From NCBI RefSeq assembly GCF_028994775.1, contig NZ_JAJQMN010000019.1:1-64000 (forward strand): a DNA stretch of 64,000 nucleotides. The letters run 5' to 3'. Below the pieces are notes generated by a model. That model saw only the letters and a list, made by a program, of their open reading frames with translations. It ran no database searches and had not been told where the DNA came from. Shown piece by piece: positions 34,357 to 43,252 of this stretch. The number at the start of each line of letters is the position of its first letter. The stretch's first letter is position 1. The stretch is from Promicromonospora iranensis. Its GTDB lineage: Bacteria; Actinomycetota; Actinomycetes; Actinomycetales; Cellulomonadaceae. Both the position numbers and the translations under genes were made by a program.

Positions 34357-35709
34357 TCAGCGCGCCGGCGTCGTGGCCGCCGGCGGGATGTTCTGGTTCA
34401 GGTGGAAGACGTTGTCCGGGTCGTAGAGGGCCTTGACCGCGGCGAGCCTGGCCAGCTTCTGAGGCGGATAGGCCCGCCCGACGCCGGCAGCGCCGTCGTT
34501 GCCCAGCACGTTGACGTAGACGCCGCTGGCGAACGGGGCGACGCGTGCCGCGCTCGCCCGGGTCGCGGCGATGCGCGCCGCGTCCTCGGCCGCGTCGGTC
34601 CAGCCGGTGGCCGCCACGTACTCGAAGCGGGTGTCCCGCTGGCTGAACGCGGCGTCGCCGTCGGGCACGTCGGCGATGGCGCCGCCGTAGGCCTGGAGGC
34701 CCGCACGCGCGCCGGGCTCGGTGGCGAGCAGTGCCTCGATCGCGCCGGCGGACAGGTCGCGGAGGTAGTGCCCCTTCCAGTAGCGCCGCACGGCATGTCC
34801 CGCCGTGCTGTCCTCCCGGGTCTGGAGGTCCAGGTAGGACAGCTCCTCGATCCGGCGGGCCACCGGGGCGCCCGGCGCATCGAGCCCTGCTTCCAGTCCT
34901 GCCTCGAACTCCGCCGCGTGGGCCCGGCCGGCACGCGGGTCGCCGACCCACACGAAGCCGAGCGTCACCACGCCGTCGTGCACACCAGCGGTGTAGGTGG
35001 CCGCGCGCGGAGCCCGGACCGCGAGGTCGCGCCACCGGGCTACGACCGGCGCCGCTCCCCCGACGGGAAGGTCGAGCTCGACGCCGAGCGCACGGGTGCC
35101 GACGTCGTGCAGCCGGAACTCGAACTCGGTCACCACGCCGAAGTTCCCGCCGCCGCCCCGCAGCGCCCAGAACAGCTCGGGCCGCTCGTCGGCCGAGGCG
35201 CGGACCACCTCGCCGGCGGCCGTGACCACCTGGTACGAGACGACGTTGTCGCAGGCCAGGCCGCACTGCCGGGCCAGCCAGCCCATCCCGCCGCCCAGAG
35301 TGAGCCCGCCGACGCCGGTGTGCGACACGTTGCCCGCCGTCGTGGCCAGGCCGTGCGGCTGGGTGGCGGCGTCGAGCGCACCCAGCAGCGCGCCGCCCTG
35401 CACCCACGCCCGCCTACCCCCCGGATCGACGCGGACCTCGCCCATCGGCGTGAGGTCGATCATCAGCCCGCCGTCGGGAACCCCGTGCCCGACGACGCTG
35501 TGGCCACCGCAGCGGACACCGACCTCCAGGTCCTCGCGCCGCGCCAGCGCCAGCGCCGCCACGACGTCGTCGGCCCGCCGGCAGCGGACCACCAGCGCCG
35601 GCCGGTGGTCCACCATCGCGTTCCACACCGTGCGCGCCTCGTCGAACCCGGCGTCGCCCGGGCGCCGGACGTCGAGGCCTGACGCCGTGGTGCCGTCGAT
35701 CATGTCCAT
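34357..35709 (-). CDS. FAD-linked oxidase of the berberine-bridge (BBE) type
   Basis: The 450-residue oxidase has the PCMH FAD-binding domain with the covalent His in VGVRCGGHSVVGHG and GVGGLTLGGGMGWLARQCG. The C-terminus shows the BBE motif YDPDNVFHLNQNIPP. The position that is Cys in bicovalent members is Val here (GNVSHTGVGG), so a single covalent FAD link is expected. ATG 35709 has GGAGGAG 7 bases upstream. Such enzymes oxidise sugars or secondary metabolites; the substrate is unknown. Confidence 0.88.
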   Translation of the reverse strand: MDMIDGTTASGLDVRRPGDAGFDEARTVWNAMVDHRPALVVRCRRADDVVAALALARREDLEVGVRCGGHSVVGHGVPDGGLMIDLTPMGEVRVDPGGRRAWVQGGALLGALDAATQPHGLATTAGNVSHTGVGGLTLGGGMGWLARQCGLACDNVVSYQVVTAAGEVVRASADERPELFWALRGGGGNFGVVTEFEFRLHDVGTRALGVELDLPVGGAAPVVARWRDLAVRAPRAATYTAGVHDGVVTLGFVWVGDPRAGRAHAAEFEAGLEAGLDAPGAPVARRIEELSYLDLQTREDSTAGHAVRRYWKGHYLRDLSAGAIEALLATEPGARAGLQAYGGAIADVPDGDAAFSQRDTRFEYVAATGWTDAAEDAARIAATRASAARVAPFASGVYVNVLGNDGAAGVGRAYPPQKLARLAAVKALYDPDNVFHLNQNIPPAATTPAR

Positions 35710-35834
35710 GTGGTCGCTCCTCCTGGGACCAAGATCCCCGTGCGGGACCCGGTGCAGGAGAGACCGGCGGGGGCCGCAGGACTCATCGGGTTCGGGCCAC
35801 CTCGAAAGGCGTTGCCGCCGCGGGAGCCGGTTGG

Positions 35835-35840
35835 GACGAT
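35835..35840 (+). promoter_or_regulatory. -10-like GACGAT of the PH-domain operon
   Basis: GACGAT, 6 bases, then GTG 35847; no Shine-Dalgarno sequence. Confidence 0.4.
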
Positions 35841-35846
35841 GGTGCC

Positions 35847-36362
35847 GTGACCACGCCGACGATCGACGAGAGTCCGCCCCTCCGCCTCCGCCCGCCACGG
35901 CACGCCGTGGACCCCCGAGCCGTCGGCTGGTGGTCGGTGCAGCTCGGGCTCTGGATCGCGGTGCCCGTTGTGACCCTCGGCGTGCTGGGCCTCCTGATCC
36001 CTCCCGCCCGCCTGTGGCTGCTCGTCCCCGCCGGCATCCTGGCGGCCCTGGGGGTGCTCGCCACCGTCGCCCTCCCCCGGCTGTGGTTCCGTCACCACCG
36101 CTGGGAGGTCACCGACGAGGCCGTCTACACGCGCACCGGGTGGTTCTTCCAGGAGTGGCGGGTCGCGCCGCTGTCACGGATCCAGACCGTCGACACGGTC
36201 CGCGGGCCGCTGGAGCAGCGCTTCGGGCTGGCCACGCTGACGGTGACGACGGCGTCCGCCAAGGGTGCGGTGAAGGTCGAGGGGCTCGACGCCGAGACGG
36301 CGGCGACCCTCTCGGCCGACCTCACCGCCGCCACCCAGGCCACACCCGAGGACGCGACCTGA
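35847..36362 (+). CDS. Bacterial PH-domain membrane protein (YdbS type)
   Basis: The 171-residue protein has two membrane helices (about 28-75) followed by one bacterial PH (bPH2) domain with VTDEAVYTRTGWFFQEWRV and PLSRIQTVDTVRGPLEQRFG. YdbS/YdbT pairs are membrane proteins of unknown mechanism, linked in Bacillus to resistance to membrane-active compounds. It ends directly at the larger partner gene and the two form an operon. Confidence 0.85.
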   Translation: MTTPTIDESPPLRLRPPRHAVDPRAVGWWSVQLGLWIAVPVVTLGVLGLLIPPARLWLLVPAGILAALGVLATVALPRLWFRHHRWEVTDEAVYTRTGWFFQEWRVAPLSRIQTVDTVRGPLEQRFGLATLTVTTASAKGAVKVEGLDAETAATLSADLTAATQATPEDAT

Positions 36363-37912
36363 GCGCCGACGACCTGACCTGGGAGCGGTTGGACCGCCGG
36401 GCCTTCCTGGCGGGCGGTACCTACACCGCCCTGCCCGCCGCCGGAGCCGCGCTCATCACCGCGTACTGGGTGACCGTGGGCACCTCGGTCGGAGTCGCGC
36501 TGGCCTGGGTGCTGCCCGCCTTCGTGGTCGTCACCGCCGTCGGGGCCGCGTCGGGCGAGTGGATGTGGCGCGTCACCCGTTACCGCGTGGACGCCGAACG
36601 GTTCCACGTGCACACCGGCGTCGTGTTCCGCAAGCGCCTCGCCCTCCGCAGGGAGCGGATCCGTTCCGTCGACCTCACCGCGGACCCGGTCCTCCGGGTG
36701 CTCGGCGCGGTGACGGTGCGGGTGGGCACCGGCGAGCATGCCGGCGCCGAGGGCACCGTCACGCTCTGGCCGGTGCGCCGGGCGTCCGCCGAAGCGCTGC
36801 GCGCCACCCTCCTCGCGCACGCCGCGCGGCCCGGCGGCGCGGAGGCGGGCGACGGGGCGCTGGCCCGGTTCGACCCCGGGTGGATCCGGTTCGCCCCGTT
36901 GTCCTTCCTGACCCCGGCGCTCGGCGCCGCCGCGGCCGGCGGCACGCTCCAGGTGGCCGAGTGGTTCGGGATGCAGGAGCGCGTCATCGGCACCGTCGGT
37001 TCGTGGTTCGGCCTCGCGCCGGTGCTGCTCGTGTCCCTCGCGCTGGCCGTCGGCCTGATCGTCGTCGGCGGCGTGGCCACGGTGGCGCTCTGGGTCGAGG
37101 CCTGGTGGAACCACACCCTGGACCGCCAGGCCGACGGCACGCTGCACGTGCGGCGCGGGCTGCTGACCACCCGGTCGATCTCGCTCGAGGAGTCCCGGCT
37201 CCGCGGCCTGGAGGTCGTCGAGCCGCTCGCCGCTCGCCTGGCCGGCGGAGCACGGGTCGACGCCGTCGCCACCGGGCTCGCGACGGGCGAGGAGGACAAG
37301 GCAGAGAGCCGGACGCTCCTGCCCACCGCGCCCAAACAGCTGGCAGACCAGGTGGCCGCGAAGGTGCTCCGCGAGCCGGTCGCCTCGCCGACGGCGGCAG
37401 TGCTCACCCCGCACCCCGTGGCCGCCCGCGGGCGCCGGCTGCGCTGGGCGCTCGCCACGGTGCTCGTGACCGAGGCCGTCGTGGTCCTGCTCGGCGTGCT
37501 GCTGACGCCGGTGCTGCTCCATGCGGCCTGGATCAGCGCACTGGTGCTCGTCCCCGTGGCGGTGCTGCTGGCCCTCGACGCCTACCGGGCGCTCGGCCAC
37601 ACGCTCACCGGCAGCCCCGTGGGCACCGGCGGCCCCGCGGGCGGCTACCTGGTCGCGCGCAGCGGCACGGTCCGCCGCGCCACGGTGGCGCTCCAGCGGC
37701 GCGGCATCGTCGGCTGGACCGTTCGCCGGTCGTGGTTCCAGCGGCGGGCCGGGCTCGTCACCGTCGTCGCCACCACCGCCGCGGGCTCCGGCGCCTACAC
37801 CGTCCGCGACGCGGGTGAGGCTGACGGCCTCGCCCTGGCTGACGCCGCCGTCCCCGGCCTGCTGCGCCCGTTCCTCGTCGGCGACCAGGAGGCGACGGCG
37901 CTCCGCGGCTGA
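36359..37912 (+). CDS. Multi-domain bacterial PH protein (YdbT type), apparent CTG start
   Basis: About 517 residues with three bPH2 domains between pairs of membrane helices: RYRVDAERFHVHTGVVFRKR, HTLDRQADGTLHVRRGLL and the C-terminal YLVARSGTVRRATVALQRRG. No ATG or GTG lies where homologous proteins start (DDLTWERLDRRAFL). The in-frame CTG at 36359 overlaps the upstream stop as CTGA, which mirrors the ATGA/GTGA coupling used elsewhere; TTG 36389 is the other candidate. It probably forms a complex with the YdbS-type protein. Confidence 0.75.
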   Translation: MSADDLTWERLDRRAFLAGGTYTALPAAGAALITAYWVTVGTSVGVALAWVLPAFVVVTAVGAASGEWMWRVTRYRVDAERFHVHTGVVFRKRLALRRERIRSVDLTADPVLRVLGAVTVRVGTGEHAGAEGTVTLWPVRRASAEALRATLLAHAARPGGAEAGDGALARFDPGWIRFAPLSFLTPALGAAAAGGTLQVAEWFGMQERVIGTVGSWFGLAPVLLVSLALAVGLIVVGGVATVALWVEAWWNHTLDRQADGTLHVRRGLLTTRSISLEESRLRGLEVVEPLAARLAGGARVDAVATGLATGEEDKAESRTLLPTAPKQLADQVAAKVLREPVASPTAAVLTPHPVAARGRRLRWALATVLVTEAVVVLLGVLLTPVLLHAAWISALVLVPVAVLLALDAYRALGHTLTGSPVGTGGPAGGYLVARSGTVRRATVALQRRGIVGWTVRRSWFQRRAGLVTVVATTAAGSGAYTVRDAGEADGLALADAAVPGLLRPFLVGDQEATALRG

Positions 37913-37946
37913 CGGCGACCGACCACGACCGACCGTGGCCGACGGC

Positions 37947-38273
37947 TCAGACCCCGATCTTCTCCCGCACCATCGCGGTCACCTTGCCCATGTTCACGGT
38001 CCAGCCCACACCGAAGACCCGCGGTCCCACGACGTTCTCGGCCTCGGGGTCCCACAGCCTCTCACGGGCGCGCGCCAGGGTCGGGACGCGCAGCTCGTAC
38101 GGGACCACCGAGGCGATCTTGCCGTGCCACGTGCGCTCCGCCTCGGGCTTGCGCAGCTCCTTGACGACAGCCGCGGCGGTCAGCGCGAGCGCCACGAGCG
38201 TCAGGAACTTCTTCAGGCCACCGCCGCCGTGCGCCGCCTTCTCCGCGTGGTCGGTGTGCTTCTTGCGCGACAT
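37947..38273 (-). CDS. DUF5808-type small membrane protein
   Basis: The 108-residue protein has a basic start MSRKKHTDHAEKAAHGG, one membrane helix (FLTLVALALTAAAVVKEL) and the conserved block VPYELRVPTLARARERLWDPE, VVGPRVFGVGWTVNMGKV. The last block is characteristic of a DUF found in actinobacterial membrane proteins. Function unknown. ATG 38273 has GGGAGG upstream. Confidence 0.75.
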   Translation of the reverse strand: MSRKKHTDHAEKAAHGGGGLKKFLTLVALALTAAAVVKELRKPEAERTWHGKIASVVPYELRVPTLARARERLWDPEAENVVGPRVFGVGWTVNMGKVTAMVREKIGV

Positions 38274-38355
38274 CTTGGTGCCTCCCGTGCTGTCGGTATC
38301 TGGCCTTCGCGTCGTACCAGCCTTCGCGACCATCCTGGGGCATGTACGGCCTACT

Positions 38356-38376
38356 GGCCCGCGCAACGCGCGGGCC
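38356..38376 (-). terminator. 9-bp GC stem after the lipid kinase gene
   Basis: GGCCCGCGC-AAC-GCGCGGGCC is a perfect 9-bp stem with a 3-base loop, 24 bases past the kinase stop on the minus strand. Confidence 0.65.
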
Positions 38377-38399
38377 CTGTCCGGTCGGCAGCGCCGCGC

Positions 38400-39347
38400 T
38401 CAGCGGACCCGTACGGCGCTCGCCTGGACGGTGATCGAGACCCGGGTGGCCGCACCGAGGTCCTCGCCGTCGATCTCGAACACCCGCGGCTCCTCCAGCT
38501 CCAGCCGCAGGCTCCGCACCCGCAGGTGTGTGGCGCTCTCGCTGCTCTCGGCCACCTTGCCGCGCTTCGCGAGGCGCTTGATGCCGTTGTCCCACACCAT
38601 GTTCCGCATGGTGTCGATCCACCCGGCCGCACCATCGGCGCTCAGCAGGAGCAGGTCGAGCTCCCCGTCACCGGGATCGGCGTCGGGCAGGAGGTTGAAG
38701 CCGCCCTGCAGCGTGCCGCAGTTGCCTGCCAGCAGCGTGTGCACGCGGTGCCCGTCGTGCGGCTGACCGTCCGCGGTGATCCGGACCTCGAGCGGGTCGC
38801 TGGCGGCGAGCGCCCGTCCCATCGACTCCACGTAGGCCAGCCAGCCGACCTTGTCCTTGAGGTCGTCATCGGTCTCGGTGATCATGTGCGCGTCGAGGCC
38901 GAACCCGGCCAGGACCGCGAACGCATGGCGCTCGGGCCCGCCGGCGAGGTCGATCTCGAGCCATCCCACGTCGAGAGCCCGCGCCTCCCCAGTGAGCGCC
39001 CGCGTGAACGCGGCCGCGACGTCGCCGAGGGGCACCTCGAGGTTCCGGGCGAGGAGGTTCCCGGTGCCGAGCGGAACGATCGCCAGCTCGGTCTCGGTAT
39101 CGGCCTCGGCGAGGCGTTCGGCGACGGCCCGCACCGTCCCGTCACCGCCCGCGACCACCACCACGTCGGCGCGCGTCGCGAGCGCCTGCGCCGTGACGCC
39201 CTGGCCCGCGTCGTCCTCGCTCGTCGCGAACCACAGGACCTCGGTGTCCGGCCCGGCCGCGGAGATCGCACGGGCCAGCCCGGACTCGAGCTCCTGCCGG
39301 GTCGTCTTGGACGGGTTCCAGATGATGCAGACGCGTTGTGCGGTCAT
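38400..39347 (-). CDS. Diacylglycerol/lipid kinase (DAGK catalytic domain)
   Basis: The 315-residue protein has the DAGK signatures VVVVAGGDGTVRAVAERL (GGDGT for ATP) and AIVPLGTGNLLARNLEVPL, and a C-terminal beta sandwich ending in FEIDGEDLG. It phosphorylates a lipid such as diacylglycerol at the membrane, feeding phospholipid turnover. ATG 39347 lies 6 bases from AAACAT, the leaderless layout. Confidence 0.9.
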   Translation of the reverse strand: MTAQRVCIIWNPSKTTRQELESGLARAISAAGPDTEVLWFATSEDDAGQGVTAQALATRADVVVVAGGDGTVRAVAERLAEADTETELAIVPLGTGNLLARNLEVPLGDVAAAFTRALTGEARALDVGWLEIDLAGGPERHAFAVLAGFGLDAHMITETDDDLKDKVGWLAYVESMGRALAASDPLEVRITADGQPHDGHRVHTLLAGNCGTLQGGFNLLPDADPGDGELDLLLLSADGAAGWIDTMRNMVWDNGIKRLAKRGKVAESSESATHLRVRSLRLELEEPRVFEIDGEDLGAATRVSITVQASAVRVR

Positions 39348-39353
39348 GTCGGC

Positions 39354-39359
39354 ATGTTT
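39354..39359 (-). promoter_or_regulatory. -10-like AAACAT of the lipid kinase gene
   Basis: AAACAT, 6 bases, then ATG 39347; no Shine-Dalgarno sequence. Confidence 0.4.
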
Positions 39360-39408
39360 CCACAGCCGCTCAGGAGCCTCGACCGGAACCCGCCGAACAA
39401 GCGGGTGA

Positions 39409-40365
39409 TCAAGCGTCCCGGACCGCCGCGAAGAGCCGCTCCGCGAGCGTCCTGACCGCCTCCTGGAGCTCCGGCCCGCCCTCGACCCGGAACGGGTAGG
39501 GCACGCTCGCCAGCCACTCCTGCGCGTACATCGCCGGGTTCCGCGTGCTGCCGACGAGCACGCACCCGGCACCGGCCGCCTCGAGCCGTCCCATCTGCGC
39601 CCCGACCCACGGGGCGACGTCGGCGAGCGGGGCGTCGAACACGACGCGGGTGGTGAACTGCCAGCCGGTGCCCAGGTGCTCCTCGAGCGCGGTCACGGGT
39701 TCGAGGTCGGCGGGCGGCGCGAACGCCTGGCTGGTGTGCTCCACCGCGCGGACCCGGTCGACGCGGTAGGTGCGGGTGGCGCCGGCGCGGTGGGAGTGGC
39801 ACAGGAGGTACCACCGCCCGTAGCGCACGACGACGGCCCACGGGTCCACCTCGGCGACCCACTCGCTGCCGGACTCGCCCCGATAGGTGACCAGCACCCG
39901 CCGTCGGGCGGCGATGGCCGCGACGAGGTCGCTGGTGACCGCGGAGTCGGGACGGGCCGCGTGCCGGTCGGGTGCGGCGGACGCGTGCTCCCGCAGCAGG
40001 GCGGCCTGCCGGCCGACGTCCTCGGGCAGCGCCCGGATCACCTTGCCGAGCGCCGTGTCGACCAGGTCGTCACCGTCGGCGTCGGGGTGGCTGTCGAGCA
40101 CGGCCATCACCAGGCCCAGCGCCTCGGTCTGGGTGAACGTGACCGGGGGAAGCCGGGTCCCTCGCCCGAGCCGGTAGCCGCCGTGCGGCCCACGGGCCGA
40201 CGAGACGGGGATGCCTGCTTCGCGCAAGATCTCGATGTACCGACGCGCGGCCCGCTCCGTGACGCCCAGTCGGTCGGCGAGCTCGCCCGCCGTCGTGCCG
40301 GGGCGGGTCTGCAGGACCTCCAGCGCACGGAGCGCCCGTGCGGTGGGACTGATCTCGGAGGGCAC
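39409..40365 (-). CDS. YafY-type HTH/WYL transcriptional regulator
   Basis: The 318-residue protein has an HTH_11 winged helix (ALRALEVLQTRPGTTAGELADRL, SERAARRYIEILREAGIPV-like core) and a WYL domain with VEVDPWAVVVRYGRWYLLCHS-like sequence (seen as EVDPWAVVVRYGRWYLLCHS). WYL regulators sense nucleic acids or small ligands and often control DNA-damage or mobile-element genes. GTG 40365 is 6 bases from TAGCCT. It is divergent from an SRPBCC gene, its possible target. Confidence 0.88.
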   Translation of the reverse strand: MPSEISPTARALRALEVLQTRPGTTAGELADRLGVTERAARRYIEILREAGIPVSSARGPHGGYRLGRGTRLPPVTFTQTEALGLVMAVLDSHPDADGDDLVDTALGKVIRALPEDVGRQAALLREHASAAPDRHAARPDSAVTSDLVAAIAARRRVLVTYRGESGSEWVAEVDPWAVVVRYGRWYLLCHSHRAGATRTYRVDRVRAVEHTSQAFAPPADLEPVTALEEHLGTGWQFTTRVVFDAPLADVAPWVGAQMGRLEAAGAGCVLVGSTRNPAMYAQEWLASVPYPFRVEGGPELQEAVRTLAERLFAAVRDA

Positions 40366-40371
40366 ACGTGC

Positions 40372-40377
40372 AGGCTA
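40372..40377 (-). promoter_or_regulatory. -10 element TAGCCT of the WYL regulator
   Basis: TAGCCT, 6 bases, then GTG 40365; same -10 sequence as the CHAD gene promoter. Confidence 0.6.
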
Positions 40378-40452
40378 CGGCCGATTCCCGGCGCGAGTGC
40401 GAGTGAGTCTCGTCCAGGTCACGGTGAGAACACCCGACGAAAGGAGAACCTC

Positions 40453-40902
40453 GTGGCGAGCATCACGAAGTCGATCGACGTGGACGTCCCCGTCCGTACG
40501 GTCTACAACCAGTGGACGCAGTTCGAGGAGTTCCCGCGGTTCATGGAGGGCGTCGAGGAGATCCGCCAGCTCGATCCGACCCACACGCACTGGAAGACGA
40601 AGGTGGGCGGGGTCGAGCGGGAGTTCGACGCCGAGATCACCGAGCAGCATCCGGACGAGCGTGTGGCGTGGGCGAGCAGGACCGGGCCGGACCAGGCCGG
40701 AGTCGTCACGTTCCACAAGCTCCAGGCCGACCAGACCCGGGTCACCGTGCAGCTCGACTGGGAGCCCGACACCGCCGCCGAAAAGGTGGGCAGTGCGCTG
40801 AACTTCGACGACCGGCGCGTCCAGGGTGACCTCGAACGGTTCAAGGAGTTCATCGAGTCACGCGGCACCGAGACGGGCGCCTGGCGCGGCGACGTGAGCT
40901 GA
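40453..40902 (+). CDS. SRPBCC (polyketide cyclase/dehydrase-like) protein
   Basis: The 149-residue protein starts MASITKSIDVDVPVRTVYNQWTQFEEFPRFMEGVEEI (given in part: VPVRTVYNQWTQFEEFPRF), the coenzyme-Q-binding/cyclase signature, and ends in the long helix DLERFKEFIESRG. Likely a lipid or small-molecule carrier; many such genes are stress-induced in actinobacteria. GTG 40453 has AAGGAG 6 bases upstream. Confidence 0.87.
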   Translation: MASITKSIDVDVPVRTVYNQWTQFEEFPRFMEGVEEIRQLDPTHTHWKTKVGGVEREFDAEITEQHPDERVAWASRTGPDQAGVVTFHKLQADQTRVTVQLDWEPDTAAEKVGSALNFDDRRVQGDLERFKEFIESRGTETGAWRGDVS

Positions 40903-40912
40903 CAGGTACCGG

Positions 40913-40940
40913 CCGGCCCGGGCCAAGCTGCTCGGGCCGG
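40913..40940. terminator. Shared hairpin between convergent genes
   Basis: CCGGCCCG and CGGGCCGG form an 8-bp stem around 12 bases, placed between the convergent SRPBCC and reductase genes, so it may end both transcripts. Confidence 0.55.
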
Positions 40941-41050
40941 TCGGCGCTGCCGTCCGTACGACCGGGCCGGTCCGCACGTGCGGGCCGGCCCGACGTCTGT
41001 CCCGACCAGTCCTGTGGGTGCCAGGAGAGGCCGGGTGGGTGCGCGGACGG

Positions 41051-41623
41051 TCAGCGCACCACGTCGAAGATCTGCTTCTGGACCCCGTTCTTGTACGCCT
41101 CGTGCTCGACGAGGCGGAGCGACTGGGCCGCCTTGTCGGTGTCGCTGAACAGCGGCTTGCCCTGGCCCAGCAGCACCGGGAAGACGAGCAGGTGGTACGC
41201 GTCGATGAGGCCCGCGTCGCCGAGCGCCCGGGTGAGGGAGACGCTGCCGTGCACCTGGATCTCGCCGACGTCGGAGTCCTTGAGCTTCGCGACGTCGTCC
41301 AGCGAGCGCAGGATGGTCGTCTCGCCCCAGCTGTCGACCAGGTCGTCCTCGGCGAGCGTCGTGGAGACGACGTACTTGGGCAGCGAGTTGTAGCGCACGA
41401 ATTCCGCCATCTCGGGCCAGACCGGCGCGAACATCTGGTAGCTGGCGCGGCCCAGCAGCAGAGCACCCGCCTCTTCCTGCTCGCGCGACTTGAGCTCGTA
41501 CATCTCCTGCGCGGGGGCGACCGTCTTGAAGGTCCACTCCGTGTCGTGCAGCTCAGGGTCTCCCCCGGTCGGGTCGACCTTGCCGTCGAGCGAGACGAAG
41601 TGCGTGGCGACGATGGTGCTCAT
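41051..41623 (-). CDS. Dihydrofolate-reductase-like (RibD C-terminal) family protein
   Basis: The 190-residue protein has MSTIVATHFVSLDGKVDP, LLLGRASYQMFAPVWPEM, YVVSTTLAEDDLV and GEIQVHGSVSLTRALGDAGLIDAYHLLVFP, the hallmark order of the RibD_C/DHFR-like family. These NADPH-binding proteins are rarely true folate enzymes. ATG 41623 has GGGAGAG upstream. It is divergent from an alpha/beta hydrolase. Confidence 0.88.
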   Translation of the reverse strand: MSTIVATHFVSLDGKVDPTGGDPELHDTEWTFKTVAPAQEMYELKSREQEEAGALLLGRASYQMFAPVWPEMAEFVRYNSLPKYVVSTTLAEDDLVDSWGETTILRSLDDVAKLKDSDVGEIQVHGSVSLTRALGDAGLIDAYHLLVFPVLLGQGKPLFSDTDKAAQSLRLVEHEAYKNGVQKQIFDVVR

Positions 41624-41728
41624 GAAGGGCTCTCTCCCTGGGCCGTGGTGGCCACGCGGATGCGCGGCTCTCTGCCAGGTCTGACGACCCGACGCGAAAA
41701 ACTCATCGGCTCTCGACCCGGGCATCAA

Positions 41729-41750
41729 TCCGGAAGTAGAACGTCCGGAA
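41729..41750. promoter_or_regulatory. Direct repeat TCCGGAA in a divergent promoter region
   Basis: TCCGGAA occurs at 41729-41735 and 41744-41750, 15 bases apart, between the DHFR-like and hydrolase genes. TCCGGA is itself a palindrome, so two regulator sites are possible. Confidence 0.4.
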
Positions 41751-41806
41751 CTGGCTCTAACGTGGTGCTCACCGGCATCCTGCCGCACTCACCACGGGAG
41801 AGAAAC

Positions 41807-42508
41807 ATGGACATCCTGCTCATCGGAGGCCTCTGGCTCGACGCGTCCGCCTGGGACGACGTGGTCCCGGAGCTCGAAGCGCTCGGCCACCGCGCCGTGC
41901 CGGTCGCGCTCCCCGGCCAGGGCGACGGTTCGACGTCGGCGACGCTGGACGACCAGGTCGCGGCGGTGCTCGCGGCGGTGGACTCGGCGGCGGAATCCGG
42001 ATCCGGGCGCCCTCTGGTCGTCGGCCACTCGGCTGCCTGCACCCTGGCCTGGCTCGCCGCCGACGCGCGACCGGAGCAGGTGGCCGGCGTGGTGCTGGTC
42101 GGCGGCTTCCCGTGGGACGACGGCAAGCTCTACGCCGACCTGTTCGAGATCACCGACGGCGTCATGCCGTTCCCGGGCTGGGGCCCCTTCGAGGGGCCGG
42201 ACTCAGCGGACCTCGACGAGGCCGCGCGCAGCGCCTTCGCGGCACGGGCGGCCGCGGTCCCCGAAGGAGTGGCCCGGGGCGTGGTGCGCCTGACCGACGA
42301 GCGTCGGTTCGACGTGCCGGTGACCGTCGTCTGCCCGGAGTTCACTGCCGAGCAGGCGAGGCAGTGGATCGACGCCGGCGACGTGCCGGAGCTCGCGCGG
42401 ACCAAGCATGTCGACCTGGTCGACCTGGACTCGGGTCACTGGCCGATGTTCACGCGTCCGGCGGAGCTGGCCGGTCTGCTGGCGGGGGCGGCGCAGCAGC
42501 GGGACTGA
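41807..42508 (+). CDS. Alpha/beta hydrolase
   Basis: The 233-residue hydrolase reads MDILLIGGLWLDASAWDDVVPEL, nucleophile elbow LVVGHSAACTLAWLAA (Ser in GHSAA), and catalytic His in LDSGHWPMFTRPAEL. It resembles small esterases that act on plant-signal-like or lactone substrates, but no substrate can be assigned. ATG 41807 has GGGAGAG upstream. It ends 15 bases from the convergent membrane-protein gene. Confidence 0.87.
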   Translation: MDILLIGGLWLDASAWDDVVPELEALGHRAVPVALPGQGDGSTSATLDDQVAAVLAAVDSAAESGSGRPLVVGHSAACTLAWLAADARPEQVAGVVLVGGFPWDDGKLYADLFEITDGVMPFPGWGPFEGPDSADLDEAARSAFAARAAAVPEGVARGVVRLTDERRFDVPVTVVCPEFTAEQARQWIDAGDVPELARTKHVDLVDLDSGHWPMFTRPAELAGLLAGAAQQRD

Positions 42509-42523
42509 CCCCGGATCCGGCGC

Positions 42524-43117
42524 TCAGCGTTTCAGGCCGAGGGCCCGCAGCTCCAGGTCCGCCAGCCTGCGCACCGCTGCCGGGTCGCCGTCGCGCCATG
42601 CGCCCACCGGGTCGTCGGAGATCCGGGTCAGCGCACGCAGCGGCTGGTTCGCCAGGGCGCGCAGCGCCAGCAGCTGCGGATCGCCGCCGGCGAACCGCCG
42701 GGCGGCGCTCGCCCGGCGGATGAACCGGACGCGGAACGGCACGTACAGCACGGCGATCAGCAGCACGGGGATCAGGAACACCGCGATCCCGACCAGCAGC
42801 GCGATGTCGGCCACCGTCTCGGCCTGCGCCCGGCCCGCGGCGGCCAGGCTCTGCGCCGCGTCCGCGGCACCGCGGAAGGGTGCGGCCAGGTCGTCCCCCA
42901 CACCCGGGATGCCGCCGATCCGACCCTCGACGTCTTGGAACCGGCCGGCCATCTCGTCAGCCGCCGACGCCGTCGTCCGGCCCGGCCGTCCGAGGGTCAG
43001 GGTCGCGTCGTGCGTCTCGCGCCCGGCCCAGGCCCAGCCCGCGATCCAGGCGAGCAGCATCAGGTCACCGAGCACCTGACGGGCGCACCGGGCTGGTGCT
43101 ACCGCGTACAACCTCAT
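42524..43117 (-). CDS. Membrane protein of unknown function
   Basis: The 197-residue protein has one N-terminal helix (VLGDLMLLAWIAGWAWAG), an exported stretch of about 90 residues with GGIPGVGDDLAAPFRGAADAAQ, and a second helix (IALLVGIAVFLIPVLLIAVLYVPF) followed by a basic cytosolic tail. I do not recognise a named domain; similar two-helix proteins are widespread in actinobacteria. ATG 43117 has GGAGGG upstream, and longer versions starting further up are unlikely. Confidence 0.7.
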   Translation of the reverse strand: MRLYAVAPARCARQVLGDLMLLAWIAGWAWAGRETHDATLTLGRPGRTTASAADEMAGRFQDVEGRIGGIPGVGDDLAAPFRGAADAAQSLAAAGRAQAETVADIALLVGIAVFLIPVLLIAVLYVPFRVRFIRRASAARRFAGGDPQLLALRALANQPLRALTRISDDPVGAWRDGDPAAVRRLADLELRALGLKR

Positions 43118-43252
43118 GGTCTGGCCCTCCGGACGTCGGCAAGTCGCACGCCGCACCGTAGCGGACAGGAGCCTCTTTTCGGGCGCCACCGCCCAACCGA
43201 TCTGTGGTTGCATACATCCCGACTTGTTTCCGACATCGCGGAGGTATTGCCC

